Shown: positions 26,697 through 36,747, numbered from the stretch's first letter. The stretch is 64,000 nucleotides of DNA from Ignavibacteriales bacterium (GCA_016707585.1 JADJHL010000008.1:620001-684000); one strand, 5' to 3'. Notes: generated from the letters alone by a model not told the origin. A program made the numbers and translations.

Positions 26697-28412
26697 ATGA
26701 AAAAAGTTACTTTACTTATTTTCCTCATTGGGTTTACAATAACTCAATTTAATTTTGCTCAAGGGGATCAACCATCAGGGCAAACATATCAATATGATGT
26801 CCCTCAAAACATCAAACTATTACAGCAACAAATAAAATTAGCTGAAGATAACGAAGATTGGGCAACATATAATTCTCTTCGCCCTCAACTAATTAATGCT
26901 TTACAAGTCGTAAATCCTCAATTGGCATCAAGATATAAAAATGTAAGTATCGAATTATTAAACGGTGATGCTCCCTTAGTTGATGTTGTTACTAATTCAA
27001 CCAATTCAAACATAGTAGATCAGCCTATGTGGGCAACGGACGTAAAAGTTCATAATGGCAATGCAAATGATATATCATTAGTAGTAGGGCTTGGTGATAC
27101 TCTTTATTTAGGCGTACTATCTAACTATACAGCTCCAACTTTAGATTCAATTAGTATTTATCGTTCTGTTGATGCTGGCGCAACATGGACAGTATTTAAG
27201 AAATCTTTCTTTAACGCAAATACAGATAAAATTGAATTAATGGATTTTAGAGGAACTACAGGTCCATCATATTTACTCTTATTTTACAGATATGAAAGCG
27301 GAGTTTTATGGTGCACAAGATATACACCTAGTGGTGTTGCAACCCATTCAGTAGTAGCAGATAATGTTGGTGATTTTGCTGTTGATAGAAATTATACAGC
27401 TACAGATTACAGAGCAATGGTTCTTTATGATAGTACAGGATGGATGCATTCCGTTAGAAGTGAACCAAGCAGTTATGCAAGTGTTTGGCAGGATGATACA
27501 CCATTAGGGATTTTAGGTAAAGATATGGATTTCGCATACGGATACGTTGGTAGTGGTTATGCAATATTTAATGGTGGCAGTTCTGGCAATCTTTATATAA
27601 AACCTAATTACAATTATATGGATCCTTCAAGCTGGCAGCCTCAAATTACAATTGAAACAGGTAATACTGATACTACTTTCTCAGCAGAAATTATAGCTTC
27701 CAGACAGGATACATCCTCACAAACAGTTATGGCTGTTTATAATTGGGTGAATAATGGTAGATACGATTTACGTTATGCAAGAAAAATCGGGGGTTCTTCA
27801 TGGTCAACTCCTATAAATTGGTCTTCTTCAGCAGGAGATAATAAATTAGTCGAACTTTATAATAAACGTTCAAATGCTAATGATGTATTTCAGGCAAGTT
27901 TTACTAGAACTGGTTTAAATAATGTAGCTCCTAGAGAGATTCGTTATCGAAAATATAGTTCGGGTTCCTGGAATGTTAGTGATCCAAAATCTGATGCAAG
28001 TATAAGTGTTACAGGACTTGTTGGATCAAGTGTTGTTGAATTAGCCAATGGAACAGCTTGTTTATCTTATGTTGGTGTTAATTCATTTGATGTATATTTT
28101 GACAACGAAGCATGGGTTACAGACGTTACTCCAGAAACAGGAATTCCTGAAGTGTTTTCTTTACAACAAAACTACCCAAATCCATTTAACCCAAGTACAA
28201 CAATTAAATTCAGCATTCCTGAACAAACAAATGTTACTTTGAAAATATTTAACAGCATCGGTCAGGAAGTCGCATCATTGTTAAATGGTGAAATGGCTGC
28301 TGGAAATCATTCAGTTGATTTTAATGCAAGCAAACTTTCCAGCGGAGTTTATTTCTATCGAATAGATTCTCCATCTTTTACATCAACAAAAAAGATGATT
28401 CTTATAAAATAA
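26697..28412 (+). CDS. T9SS cargo protein with propeller-like domain and sorting tail
   Basis: 571 residues, likely secreted to the surface. Signal peptide ends near FNFAQG (about 22). The middle has a BNR/Asp-box SVDAGATWTVF (about 160) and many short beta segments, consistent with a sialidase-type beta-propeller, but no catalytic set is visible. The C-terminus (about 483-571) is a type A T9SS sorting domain: LQQNYPNPFNPSTTIKFSIP, then VTLKIFNSIGQEVASL and a final KKMILIK. PorU encoded upstream is expected to process such cargo. It is alone, with a long upstream region and a terminator just after. Confidence 0.82.
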   Translation: MKKVTLLIFLIGFTITQFNFAQGDQPSGQTYQYDVPQNIKLLQQQIKLAEDNEDWATYNSLRPQLINALQVVNPQLASRYKNVSIELLNGDAPLVDVVTNSTNSNIVDQPMWATDVKVHNGNANDISLVVGLGDTLYLGVLSNYTAPTLDSISIYRSVDAGATWTVFKKSFFNANTDKIELMDFRGTTGPSYLLLFYRYESGVLWCTRYTPSGVATHSVVADNVGDFAVDRNYTATDYRAMVLYDSTGWMHSVRSEPSSYASVWQDDTPLGILGKDMDFAYGYVGSGYAIFNGGSSGNLYIKPNYNYMDPSSWQPQITIETGNTDTTFSAEIIASRQDTSSQTVMAVYNWVNNGRYDLRYARKIGGSSWSTPINWSSSAGDNKLVELYNKRSNANDVFQASFTRTGLNNVAPREIRYRKYSSGSWNVSDPKSDASISVTGLVGSSVVELANGTACLSYVGVNSFDVYFDNEAWVTDVTPETGIPEVFSLQQNYPNPFNPSTTIKFSIPEQTNVTLKIFNSIGQEVASLLNGEMAAGNHSVDFNASKLSSGVYFYRIDSPSFTSTKKMILIK

Positions 28413-28440
28413 TTACAAATATTTTATTTGTTAATATTCA

Positions 28441-28467
28441 AGGGCGGCGTAATTGCCGTCCTTTTTT
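28441..28467 (+). terminator. Intrinsic terminator after the cargo gene
   Basis: AGGGCGGC, loop GTAATT, GCCGTCCT with one G-U pair, then six T. It begins 29 bases after the stop codon. Confidence 0.8.
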
Positions 28468-28489
28468 ATTTCCATCCAGCCAAAACTCC

Positions 28490-28520
28490 TTGCATAAAAA
28501 ATGCAACATTTATATGTTTG
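28490..28520 (+). promoter_or_regulatory. Promoter of the moxR-bat operon
   Basis: TTG (28490-28492), 20-base spacer, TATGTTTG (28513-28520), a full match to TAnnTTTG. It lies about 60 bases before the moxR start, downstream of the preceding terminator. Confidence 0.6.
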
Positions 28521-28582
28521 GCGGCGTCTAATCAAAATTAAATTTAAAAATTATAGTATTTAATAAATAATGAGGTTCCGCC

Positions 28583-29566
28583 TTGGATATTGTTGCATTA
28601 AATGAAAAGATAAAAAACGAAAGTGCTTTTATTGATTTACTGATGAGTGAAATCGGTAAAGTTATTGTTGGCCAAAAAGTAATGGTTGAAAGACTCGTAA
28701 TCGGACTACTTGGCAACGGACACGTTCTACTTGAAGGTGTGCCGGGTCTGGCTAAAACTCTTGCCATAAAAACTTTAGCTCAAGCTATGAAAGCAAAGTT
28801 TCAAAGAATCCAGTTTACACCGGATTTACTTCCAGCAGATTTGATTGGAACTCAAATCTATAATCAAAAAGATGGAAATTTTTTGATTCGCAAAGGCCCA
28901 ATCTTTTCTAACTTTATTCTTGCTGATGAAATAAATCGTGCCCCAGCTAAAGTGCAAAGTGCTTTATTAGAAGCGATGCAGGAAAGGCAAGTTACAATTG
29001 GTGAATCTACCTTTAAACTTGAAGAGCCTTTTTTAGTTCTTGCGACTCAAAATCCTATTGAGCAAGAAGGAACTTATCCATTACCTGAAGCACAGATTGA
29101 TAGGTTTATGTTAAAGATAGTTATTACTTATCCTGAACGTGCTGAGGAGTTAGCAATTATGCGTCAGAACATCAGTATGATTGAAACAAAAGTTAACCCT
29201 GTTATTTCTCCAGAAGAAATTTTAAAAGCACGACATCTTTTAACCGAAGTTTATATCGATGAAAAAATTGAAAAGTATATTCTTGATATAGTATTTGCAA
29301 CGCGTAATCCAAAACAATTTGGATTAAACAATCTTGCTGAACTAATTAGCTATGGTGCATCACCAAGAGCAACAATTAACCTTGCACTTGGTGCAAAAGC
29401 TATGGCATTTATTAAACGCAGAGGTTACGTAATTCCAGAAGATGTTAGAGCAATTTGTTTGGATGTATTGCGTCATCGTGTAGCTGTTACTTATGAAGCT
29501 GAGGCTGAAGAAATAACAAGTGAAAATGTTATCCAGGAAATTCTGAATAAAGTTGTTGTCCCATAA
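28583..29566 (+). CDS. moxR: MoxR-family AAA+ ATPase
   Basis: 327 residues, TTG start 8 bases after GAGG. Cytoplasmic AAA+ ATPase acting as a chaperone for the von Willebrand factor A (VWA) proteins coded beside it. Walker A is GVPGLAKT (about 53-60), Walker B FILADEINRAPAKVQSALLEAM (by parts: DE near 115), sensor 1 LATQNPIEQEG. The conserved YPLPEAQIDRFM and the C-terminal GASPRAT (sensor 2 Arg) are also present. Normal length. First gene of the Bat operon, 2 bases before DUF58. Confidence 0.93.
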   Translation: MDIVALNEKIKNESAFIDLLMSEIGKVIVGQKVMVERLVIGLLGNGHVLLEGVPGLAKTLAIKTLAQAMKAKFQRIQFTPDLLPADLIGTQIYNQKDGNFLIRKGPIFSNFILADEINRAPAKVQSALLEAMQERQVTIGESTFKLEEPFLVLATQNPIEQEGTYPLPEAQIDRFMLKIVITYPERAEELAIMRQNISMIETKVNPVISPEEILKARHLLTEVYIDEKIEKYILDIVFATRNPKQFGLNNLAELISYGASPRATINLALGAKAMAFIKRRGYVIPEDVRAICLDVLRHRVAVTYEAEAEEITSENVIQEILNKVVVP

Positions 29567-29568
29567 AA

Positions 29569-30444
29569 ATGTTAACTAAAGAACTTTTAAAACAAGTTAG
29601 ACAAATTGAGATTCGCACCAAAGGACTTGTAAATCAGGTCTTCTCAGGTGAATATCATTCTGTGTTCAAAGGGCGCGGAATGGAATTTTCTGAAGTTCGT
29701 GAATATCAATATGGTGATGACATTAGAAATATTGATTGGAATGTTACTGCGCGTTTTGGTCATCCATACATAAAAATATTTGAAGAAGAACGCGAACTTA
29801 CTGTAATGCTTATGGTTGATCTAAGCGGTTCATTAATGTTTGGATCTGTATCTAAAACCAAGCAAAGAATTGCTGCTGAGTTAAGTGCTATTCTTGCATT
29901 TTCTGCTTTAAAGAATAATGATAAAGTTGGATTGATTTTATTTACAGATAAAATCGAAAAATTTGTTCCACCTCGAAAAGGGAAGAAACACGTTTTGAGA
30001 ATTATCCGTGAAGTTCTTTCATTTGAGCCTGAGGGCAAATCAACAAACATTCGCGGCGCACTTGAGTATATGAACAATGCAATTAAGAAAAAATCTATTG
30101 CGTTTTTGATTTCAGATTTTATGGATGAGGGTTACGAAAAGATTTTAAGAATTGTTGGGCGCAAACACGATCTGATAGGAATTGTTTTAGATGATAGACG
30201 TGAAAAAGAAATCCCAAATATCGGGTTGGTTAAACTTGTAGATGCGGAAACTGGTGCTGAAAGATGGATCGATACAAGCAGTAGAAGAGTTCGTGAGCGA
30301 ATGATATTTGATCGCAAGGAAAGAGAAAAACTTCGCAATTCAATTTTTGTTAAAAGCAGACTTGATAAAATTGAAGTAACAACAGGTTCAAATTACATCC
30401 AGCCGCTTGTACAGTTTTTTAGAAGACGTGAGAAACGATGGTAA
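29569..30444 (+). CDS. DUF58 protein with VWA-like fold
   Basis: 291 residues. DUF58 proteins always pair with MoxR; they have a VWA-like fold and no proven reaction. The signature RGMEFSEVREYQYGDDIRNIDWNVTAR region (residues about 37-63) is diagnostic. A metal-ion site of type DxSxS is present (VDLSGSLMFG, about 84). No transmembrane segment, unlike longer DUF58 proteins. The last 7 bases overlap the next gene. Confidence 0.92.
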   Translation: MLTKELLKQVRQIEIRTKGLVNQVFSGEYHSVFKGRGMEFSEVREYQYGDDIRNIDWNVTARFGHPYIKIFEEERELTVMLMVDLSGSLMFGSVSKTKQRIAAELSAILAFSALKNNDKVGLILFTDKIEKFVPPRKGKKHVLRIIREVLSFEPEGKSTNIRGALEYMNNAIKKKSIAFLISDFMDEGYEKILRIVGRKHDLIGIVLDDRREKEIPNIGLVKLVDAETGAERWIDTSSRRVRERMIFDRKEREKLRNSIFVKSRLDKIEVTTGSNYIQPLVQFFRRREKRW

Positions 30445-31394
30445 AGAAATTATTCTTATTGCTGGTTTTACAATTCTTTTTATCTCCAGCTTTCGCACAA
30501 GAGATAACAGTAACTGCTTCTACAGATACCAGTGATTATATGATTGGTGACCAGATTCAATATTCACTTATCATAACAATGAATAAAAATGTTTACATCA
30601 TAAATCCTTTCTTTAGAGATTCACTAAAAAATATTGATGTGCTTGGAATCAACGGACCAACTCTTGAAGAGACCGAGACTGCAAAAACTGTAAAATATTT
30701 GTGCATCCTTTCAAGATTTGATTCTGCATTAGTTACAATCCCTGCAATTAAGGTAGAATATAGAACCAAAGGTGATTCAACATTAAAAACTATTTTATCA
30801 AATCCAGTTTCGTTCAATGTTCATAGGCTTGATGTTAATGTGAAGGAAGAAATAAAAGATATAAAACCACCGGTTAGATTATTTGATTATTTCTTTTTGA
30901 TTTATTTTCTGATAGGAGCTTTAATATTATCGATTCTTGTTTATTACTTCATATACATAAAATATTTTAAGAAGAAAAAAGAAGAGATAGTTGTTAAAAA
31001 AGAAATTAAATTATTATCACATCAGCTTGCACTGAAGAAACTTGATGAACTTGATAAAGAACAGTTATGGCAAAAAGGATTTGTTAAAGATTATCATTCA
31101 AGAATTACAGATATCATCCGCGAATATTTTGAAAAACAATTTGGACTGCCTGCGTTAGAACGTACAACAACTGAATCATTAAATTTGTTAAACAAACATC
31201 CATTAGGAGTAAAAGTTTTAGATATAACTTCTCAATTCTTTAATAATGCTGATCTTGTAAAGTTTGCAAAGTTTACTCCGCTTGAAATTGTAAACCACGA
31301 AATGATGACTCAAGCAAAGCATATTGTAAAAAGAACTGCACAGTTGGATAAAGAAGAAGAAGTAATAAATGTAAATGAGGATGCAAATGTTTAG
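30438..31394 (+). CDS. Bat-operon membrane protein, BatD-like short form
   Basis: 318 residues. Signal peptide (PAFAQE, about 21), an extracytoplasmic Ig-like domain (about 22-145), one membrane helix (FFLIYFLIGALILSILVYY, about 152-172) and a cytoplasmic helical part with KDYHSRITDIIREYFEKQFG and ALERTTTESL. The same helix pattern closes BatD in this operon (LFGYLEDKFHIP), so the two look distantly related. Bacteroidota Bat operons often have one such extra gene between DUF58 and batA. No enzyme motif. It may receive signals or partners in the periplasm. Confidence 0.7.
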   Translation: MVKKLFLLLVLQFFLSPAFAQEITVTASTDTSDYMIGDQIQYSLIITMNKNVYIINPFFRDSLKNIDVLGINGPTLEETETAKTVKYLCILSRFDSALVTIPAIKVEYRTKGDSTLKTILSNPVSFNVHRLDVNVKEEIKDIKPPVRLFDYFFLIYFLIGALILSILVYYFIYIKYFKKKKEEIVVKKEIKLLSHQLALKKLDELDKEQLWQKGFVKDYHSRITDIIREYFEKQFGLPALERTTTESLNLLNKHPLGVKVLDITSQFFNNADLVKFAKFTPLEIVNHEMMTQAKHIVKRTAQLDKEEEVINVNEDANV

Positions 31395-32382
31395 CAATGT
31401 AACTTTTGCATACTCGTGGGTTTTATTTTTTCTTGGGATAATCCCATTGCTAATTGCCTGGTACATTTGGAAGGGCAGAAAAAAGCAAGCTGCAATTTCT
31501 TATTCATCATTAAAGACATTTGAAAAAATTCCTTCAACATTAAAGGAAAAACTAAGACATCTACCTTTCGCATTGCGAATGCTTGCGTTAGGTTTTTTAA
31601 TTGTTGCATTAGCAAGGCCACAAAATTTTTCTGCTGGACAAAGTGTTAATGCTGAAGGAATTGATATTTCCATGGTACTTGATATTTCAGGAAGTATGCT
31701 TGCTGAAGATTTTAAACCAAATCGCTTGGAAGCTGCAAAAAATGTTATTGATGATTTTGTAAAAGGCAGAACAACTGATAGAATCGGTTTAGTGATTTTT
31801 TCACGTGAGGCGTTTACTCAGTGTCCGCTTACTATTGATTATTCTGTTTTAAGAAATCTTCTAAGAGATATTAAAACTGGAATGATTGAAGACGGAACAG
31901 CAATAGGCAATGGAATTGCAAATGGAATTAATAGATTAAAAGACAGTGATGCTGAAAGTCGCGTTATAATTTTATTAACCGACGGCGTTAACAATGCTGG
32001 TGAAGTTGATCCAATTTCCGCTGCTGAAATTGCTGCTTCATTTGGAATTAGAATTTATACAATCGGTGTTGGAACTCGTGGTGAAGCACCTTATCCGGTG
32101 CAAACCCCTTTTGGCACAAGATATCAAATGGTTCCTGTTGAAATTGATGAAGTTATAATGAAAAGAATCGCCGAGCAAACTGGTGGCGAATATTTCCGTG
32201 CAACCAACAATCGTGCTTTAGCAGAAATCTATAATAAAATAGATAAGATGGAAAAAACTAAAATTGAAATAACATCTTATAGAAATGCTCAAGAACTTTT
32301 TGCTCCCTGGTTATTGATCGGTTTTGTATTGTTGTTATTGGAATTGTTTGCATCTAAAACAATCTTAAGGAAATTACCCTAA
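31387..32382 (+). CDS. batA: BatA, VWA-domain membrane protein
   Basis: About 331 residues from ATG 31387, chosen because GAGG lies exactly 6 bases before it; in-frame ATGs at 31375 and 31381 are alternatives. Inner-membrane protein of the aerotolerance (Bat) complex. One N-terminal helix (VLFFLGIIPLLIAWYIW), a second before the VWA domain, and one at the C-terminus (LIGFVLLLLELFA). The MIDAS is complete: LDISGSMLAEDF (about 96), T at TDRIG-type loop, and ILLTDGVNNAGEVDP. The stop is followed at once by batB (TAATG). Confidence 0.92.
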   Translation: MFSNVTFAYSWVLFFLGIIPLLIAWYIWKGRKKQAAISYSSLKTFEKIPSTLKEKLRHLPFALRMLALGFLIVALARPQNFSAGQSVNAEGIDISMVLDISGSMLAEDFKPNRLEAAKNVIDDFVKGRTTDRIGLVIFSREAFTQCPLTIDYSVLRNLLRDIKTGMIEDGTAIGNGIANGINRLKDSDAESRVIILLTDGVNNAGEVDPISAAEIAASFGIRIYTIGVGTRGEAPYPVQTPFGTRYQMVPVEIDEVIMKRIAEQTGGEYFRATNNRALAEIYNKIDKMEKTKIEITSYRNAQELFAPWLLIGFVLLLLELFASKTILRKLP

Positions 32383-33431
32383 TGTTTAGATTTGCAAACC
32401 AAGAATACTTAATTGCATTGTGGTTAATTCCAGCTTTGATAGTTTTATATGTTTTATTTAATCGTAACAGAAAAAGATTACTTGAAAAATTTGCTGATAA
32501 AGATTTGCATAAATTTATTATGTATTCATTCAGCGGCGCAAAATCTAAATTAAAATTTGGTTTGATTTTAACTGTATTAACATTATTGATACTTGCATTT
32601 GCAAATCCACAGGTTGGAACTAAAATGCAGGAAGTAAAACAAACAGGAATTGATGTTTACATTTTACTTGACGTTTCAAGAAGTATGGCTGCAGAGGATA
32701 TTAAGCCAAATAGATTAGAAAAAGCTAAATATCAGATCTCAAATCTTATACAAAAACTTCGCGGTGATAGAATTGGTTTGATAATATTTTCTGGTGATGC
32801 CTACATCCAATTTCCGCTAACCACAGATTATTCCGCTGCAAATTTATTTTTATCAGCAGTAGATTTTAATTCTGTTCCTCAACCTGGAACAGCAATTGCA
32901 TCCGCAATAACGATGGCAGTTCAATCATTTGATTCTGCTGTGACTGACAAAGCAATAATTGTAATTACTGATGGGGAAGATCACGAAGGTGATATTGATG
33001 CTGCAGTTGAAGATGCAACAGATAAAGAAATAAAAATTTATACAATTGGTTTAGGTTCACCGGATGGCGTTCCGATACCAGTTTATGATAACCGTGGAAA
33101 CGAAGCAGGTTTTAAACAGGATAATTCTGGACAAACAGTATTAACAAAATTGAATGAAAGCATATTAAAAGAGATTGCTAATAATGGTGATGGCAAATAT
33201 TATCGTGGCAACAACTATGAAGATTATCTTGATAAAATCTACAATGATCTATCAAAACTTGATCAAGCTGAATTTGGTGTAAAAAAAGTTACTGATTACG
33301 AAGATCGATTTTATTACTTTTTAATACCAGCAATTTTGTTGTTGATAATTGAAATATTTATAAGTGATAAACGTTCGCCATTCTTTACAAAGTTGAATAG
33401 AAAATTAGGAATTGAAGCGGAAGAAAAATGA
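32382..33431 (+). CDS. batB: BatB, VWA-domain membrane protein
   Basis: 349 residues, paralogous to BatA. Membrane helices at the N-terminus (LIALWLIPALIVLYVLF), near 60-75 and at the C-terminus (FYYFLIPAILLLIIEIFI). MIDAS residues in ILLDVSRSMAAEDI (about 93) and IVITDGEDHEGDID (about 195). BatA and BatB form a complex with the TPR protein BatC in Bacteroides and Leptospira studies. Its stop overlaps the batC start (ATGA). Confidence 0.92.
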   Translation: MFRFANQEYLIALWLIPALIVLYVLFNRNRKRLLEKFADKDLHKFIMYSFSGAKSKLKFGLILTVLTLLILAFANPQVGTKMQEVKQTGIDVYILLDVSRSMAAEDIKPNRLEKAKYQISNLIQKLRGDRIGLIIFSGDAYIQFPLTTDYSAANLFLSAVDFNSVPQPGTAIASAITMAVQSFDSAVTDKAIIVITDGEDHEGDIDAAVEDATDKEIKIYTIGLGSPDGVPIPVYDNRGNEAGFKQDNSGQTVLTKLNESILKEIANNGDGKYYRGNNYEDYLDKIYNDLSKLDQAEFGVKKVTDYEDRFYYFLIPAILLLIIEIFISDKRSPFFTKLNRKLGIEAEEK

Positions 33432-34171
33432 TCTATATGAAATTAAATATTTTTTTATTTGCTGTTCTTCTTTTAGTCTCAAATGGATTTTCTCAATCCA
33501 ACAGAAGCACATTAAATAATGGAGTGGATAAATATGATGAAAAAAAATATACAAATGCAGAAGTTGATTTTAGAAAAGTTGTAGAAACCTCGCCAAAAAG
33601 TTATGAAGCAAATTTTAATCTTGGTAATGCATATTACAAGCAAGAAAAATATGATGATGCAATAAAATCTTACCAGAGTGCGTTTGAAAATGCCAAGGAT
33701 AATGAGAGCAGAGCAAAAATATTTCACAATGTTGGTAACTCGTTACTCAAATCCAACAAGATTGAACAAAGTGTTGAAGCTTATAAAAACGCACTTAAGT
33801 TTAATCCAAATGATCAGGATACAAAGTATAATTTATCTTATGCTCTTGAGCTGTTGAAGAATAAAGATAAAAATAAGCAGGATAAAAACGATCAAAATAA
33901 AAATGATCAGAACAAACAAGATCAACAGCGACAACAGAATCAAAATCAGGATCAGCAAAACAAAGATCAAAACAAACAGGACCAACAGCAGCAACGAAAA
34001 GATCAGGAAGCAAAACAGGATAACACAAAGCAGCAACAATCTAAGGAACAAAAAATTTCTAAGGAAGAAGCTCAGCGTATTCTTGATGCATTAAAGAATA
34101 ATGAAAAAGATTTACAGAAACAATTAAGAAAAGTAAAAGCTAAGGTTAGAAAAACGGATAAAGATTGGTAA
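33428..34171 (+). CDS. batC: BatC, TPR protein with low-complexity tail
   Basis: 247 residues; ATGA overlap with batB favours ATG 33428, though ATG 33437 fits the signal peptide equally. Signal peptide ends near GFSQS. Three TPR units (about 30-135: YEANFNLGNAYYKQEKYDDAI, AKIFHNVGNSLLKSNKIEQSVEAYKNALKFN by parts), then about 65 residues made almost only of Gln, Asn, Asp and Lys (33855-34050), then a short helical end. The tail is typical for BatC and likely disordered. It is the expected VWA partner. Confidence 0.88.
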   Translation: MIYMKLNIFLFAVLLLVSNGFSQSNRSTLNNGVDKYDEKKYTNAEVDFRKVVETSPKSYEANFNLGNAYYKQEKYDDAIKSYQSAFENAKDNESRAKIFHNVGNSLLKSNKIEQSVEAYKNALKFNPNDQDTKYNLSYALELLKNKDKNKQDKNDQNKNDQNKQDQQRQQNQNQDQQNKDQNKQDQQQQRKDQEAKQDNTKQQQSKEQKISKEEAQRILDALKNNEKDLQKQLRKVKAKVRKTDKDW

Positions 34172-35973
34172 TGATAAGAAAATTATTTTTATTATTTCTA
34201 ATAATTTATAGCACGATAAATTTTGCTCAATCATTTGTTGCAACTGTGGATAATAATAAAGTTGCTGAGAATGATCGGTTTCAACTTGAATTCACATTCG
34301 ATGGAAAAAATCTTAATGCTTTAAAACAGTTTAATCCTCCTTCATTAAAAGATTTTAGAGTTCTTTCTGGTCCAAATCAATCCACAAGTATGCAGATAAT
34401 TAATGGTGTTTCATCTTCATCATTAACTTTGTCTTACATCTTAATGCCGAACACAACCGGCTCATACACAATTGGCAGTGCGTCAATTCAGTATGAAGGA
34501 CAAACATATACAACTAGTCCAATTAAAATTACTGTTGTTAAAGGATCACAAAAACCTAAAGAAGATAATAATAGCAGTGGAGTTTCAAACCAGGAAATTG
34601 CAGAAAATTTATTTATTCGTGCTTCGATTGATAAAAATAAAGTCTATCAAGGTGAGCAAGTTACCGTAACTTACAAACTCTATACAAGATTGAATATTGC
34701 TGCTCAAATGTCTGTGGATAAGCTTCCACAGTATCAGGGATTTTGGGCTGAAGAATTAGAAACTGCGAGAAATATTTCTTTTGGTAACGAAGTTATTGAT
34801 GGAAAACAGTACAAAGTTGGATTGCTAAAACGTGTAGCGCTTTTTCCTAGTCAGTCAGGTAAATTAGAAGTTACTCCATTTGAGTTAACAATTCCAATTC
34901 AAATACAAAAGAAAAAAAATCCTAATAATGTTTGGGATGATTTTTTTGGTGATCCATTTGGCAGATCTGAAATAGTTGAGTATCCTGCAAAATCAAATAC
35001 ACTTAAAGTTGATGTAATCCCATTACCAGAAAATAATAAACCTGCTTCGTTCAGAGGTGCAGTCGGTAATTTTAATTTTTCAGCTTCAATTGATAAACAA
35101 AAAACCAAAACCAATGAGCCGATAACTTTAAAGTTTGATATTAATGGAACTGGCAATCTTAAGTTGCTAGAACTTCCACCATTTGAATTGCCAAACGGAT
35201 TTGAAAAGTATGATCCCAAAACTGATGAACAAATAAATCGTTCTGGAAAAATTAGTGGAACAAAAAAAGCTGAGTATCTGTTGATTCCAAGAATAGCTGG
35301 TGCACGAGAAATTCCTGCAATTGAATTTTCATATTTTGATCCGGAAACAAAATCTTATAAAACTATAAAATCAAAATCATTTAATGTTGAGATTGCGCAA
35401 GGAGAGGGAAGTGCTGATGATTATGTTGATCAACAAAACATTCAGCAATTAGATAGTGATATTCGTTATATCAAAACAAAGTTTTATGATGTTGAATTGC
35501 AAAATGATGTTTTATTGTTAAAGCCTGGATTTTGGGCTGCTTCAGTTTTTCCTATGATTGCTGCGTTTGTGTTAATTGGTTGGAAACGTAAACAAGATAA
35601 GCTTTCTGGCAATCAACAATTATTAAAATATTCTAAAGCAGAAAAAGTTGCTCGTAAACGTTTTAAAACGGCTAAGAAACTTCTAGATGCAAACAACATT
35701 GAATTATTCTATTCCGAAATATCTCAAGCTTTGTTCGGGTATCTTGAAGATAAATTCCACATTCCAAAATCTGAATTTACTTTAGATCGTGCTGTTGATG
35801 AATTATTAAAACGAAATATCAAACCAGAACTTGTGGATAAGATGAAAACGAATGCTCAGAAATGTGAGTTTATAAGATTTGCACCGGGAACAAATGCTGC
35901 ACAGGCCATGAATGAAATGTACCAGGCATTTTCTGATGTTGTTATTGATATTGAAAGATCAATTGTAAAATGA
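34171..35973 (+). CDS. batD: BatD
   Basis: 600 residues from ATG 34171 (TAATG overlap; a TTG two codons earlier is less likely). Signal peptide ends near NFAQS. Several Ig-like beta domains (about 20-425) face the periplasm: VAENDRFQLEFTFDG, VYQGEQVTVTYKLYT, TNEPITLKFDINGTG. One membrane helix (GFWAASVFPMIAAFVLIGW, about 454-472), then a cytoplasmic helical domain ending near NEMYQAFSDVVIDIE. BatD is a fixed member of the Bat operon; its exact role is unknown. The TGA overlaps batE. Confidence 0.9.
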   Translation: MIRKLFLLFLIIYSTINFAQSFVATVDNNKVAENDRFQLEFTFDGKNLNALKQFNPPSLKDFRVLSGPNQSTSMQIINGVSSSSLTLSYILMPNTTGSYTIGSASIQYEGQTYTTSPIKITVVKGSQKPKEDNNSSGVSNQEIAENLFIRASIDKNKVYQGEQVTVTYKLYTRLNIAAQMSVDKLPQYQGFWAEELETARNISFGNEVIDGKQYKVGLLKRVALFPSQSGKLEVTPFELTIPIQIQKKKNPNNVWDDFFGDPFGRSEIVEYPAKSNTLKVDVIPLPENNKPASFRGAVGNFNFSASIDKQKTKTNEPITLKFDINGTGNLKLLELPPFELPNGFEKYDPKTDEQINRSGKISGTKKAEYLLIPRIAGAREIPAIEFSYFDPETKSYKTIKSKSFNVEIAQGEGSADDYVDQQNIQQLDSDIRYIKTKFYDVELQNDVLLLKPGFWAASVFPMIAAFVLIGWKRKQDKLSGNQQLLKYSKAEKVARKRFKTAKKLLDANNIELFYSEISQALFGYLEDKFHIPKSEFTLDRAVDELLKRNIKPELVDKMKTNAQKCEFIRFAPGTNAAQAMNEMYQAFSDVVIDIERSIVK

Positions 35974-36728
35974 AAAAATATTTAATTAACATATTTTATC
36001 TTTTCATCCTACTATCTTCTTTCGCTAAGGCTGATTCAAATTCAATTATGCAATCAGCAAATGAGTATTATAAAAATAATCGTTACCAACTTGCAATTGA
36101 AGAATACAACAAACTTCTCTTAGATGGATTTGAGGGAACTTCACTTTATTACAACTTAGGTAATGCGCATTATCGTTTAGGTAAAGTAGGATATGCAATA
36201 TTATATTTTGAAAAAGCATTAAAACTTTCTCCGAACGATGAAGATGTAAAGCATAATCTTGCGCTTGCAAAATTAAATCTTAAAGATAAAGTTGATACGC
36301 TTCCACCATTTTTTATTTTTAATCTATGGGAAGGGCTGCTTGCAAGTTTTTCAGTTACTGGCTGGACAATAATCGTTTACATTGTTTTTATTTTGTTTTT
36401 GATAGTAACGGTATCCTATTTCTTCTCAAGAAATGTTACTGAACAACGAATTTCTTTTTTTTCAGGAGCCGGTTTAACAATCGCTCTTGTCTTCGCGATA
36501 ATTTTGCTCGTCGTAAAAATGAACAAAGAGTATAATGTTAAAGATGGAATTATTGTTGAAACAGCAGTGGTTGTAAAATCGTCTCCAGATTTTTCGTCTA
36601 AAGATTCGTTTCAAATCCACGAAGGATTAAAAGTTAGAGTTGAAGATCATGTTGACGATTGGGTAAAAATCCGATTAAATGATGGAAAAATTGGCTGGAT
36701 TAATGAAAAAAGCATTGGAATTATTTAG
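35970..36728 (+). CDS. batE: BatE, TPR and SH3-like protein
   Basis: 252 residues. Signal peptide (SSFAKADS, about 22), two TPR units (YYKNNRYQLAIEEYNKLL and NLGNAHYRLGKVGYAILYFEKALKL by parts, about 30-105), two membrane helices (about 128-147 and 158-178), and a C-terminal SH3-like domain (VVVKSSPDFSSKDSFQIHEG, then DDWVKIRLNDGKIGWI) as in other BatE proteins. SH3 domains of this kind bind peptides or peptidoglycan. Last gene of the Bat operon. Confidence 0.88.
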   Translation: MKKYLINIFYLFILLSSFAKADSNSIMQSANEYYKNNRYQLAIEEYNKLLLDGFEGTSLYYNLGNAHYRLGKVGYAILYFEKALKLSPNDEDVKHNLALAKLNLKDKVDTLPPFFIFNLWEGLLASFSVTGWTIIVYIVFILFLIVTVSYFFSRNVTEQRISFFSGAGLTIALVFAIILLVVKMNKEYNVKDGIIVETAVVVKSSPDFSSKDSFQIHEGLKVRVEDHVDDWVKIRLNDGKIGWINEKSIGII

Positions 36729-36747
36729 AAAAATCCAACTATTGGTA

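Noticed and set aside
30438..31394. Full second copy of batD
   Set aside because: Only one Ig-like domain and a short C-terminal part; too small for BatD and likely the known extra Bat-operon gene.
33855..34050. Possible tandem DNA repeat or CRISPR-like array in batC
   Set aside because: It codes low-complexity Gln/Asn/Asp/Lys in frame; units are irregular and there are no spacers.
33801..34051. Overlapping minus-strand frames rich in Leu, Ile and Phe
   Set aside because: Mirror of the Gln/Asn/Asp/Lys tail of BatC.
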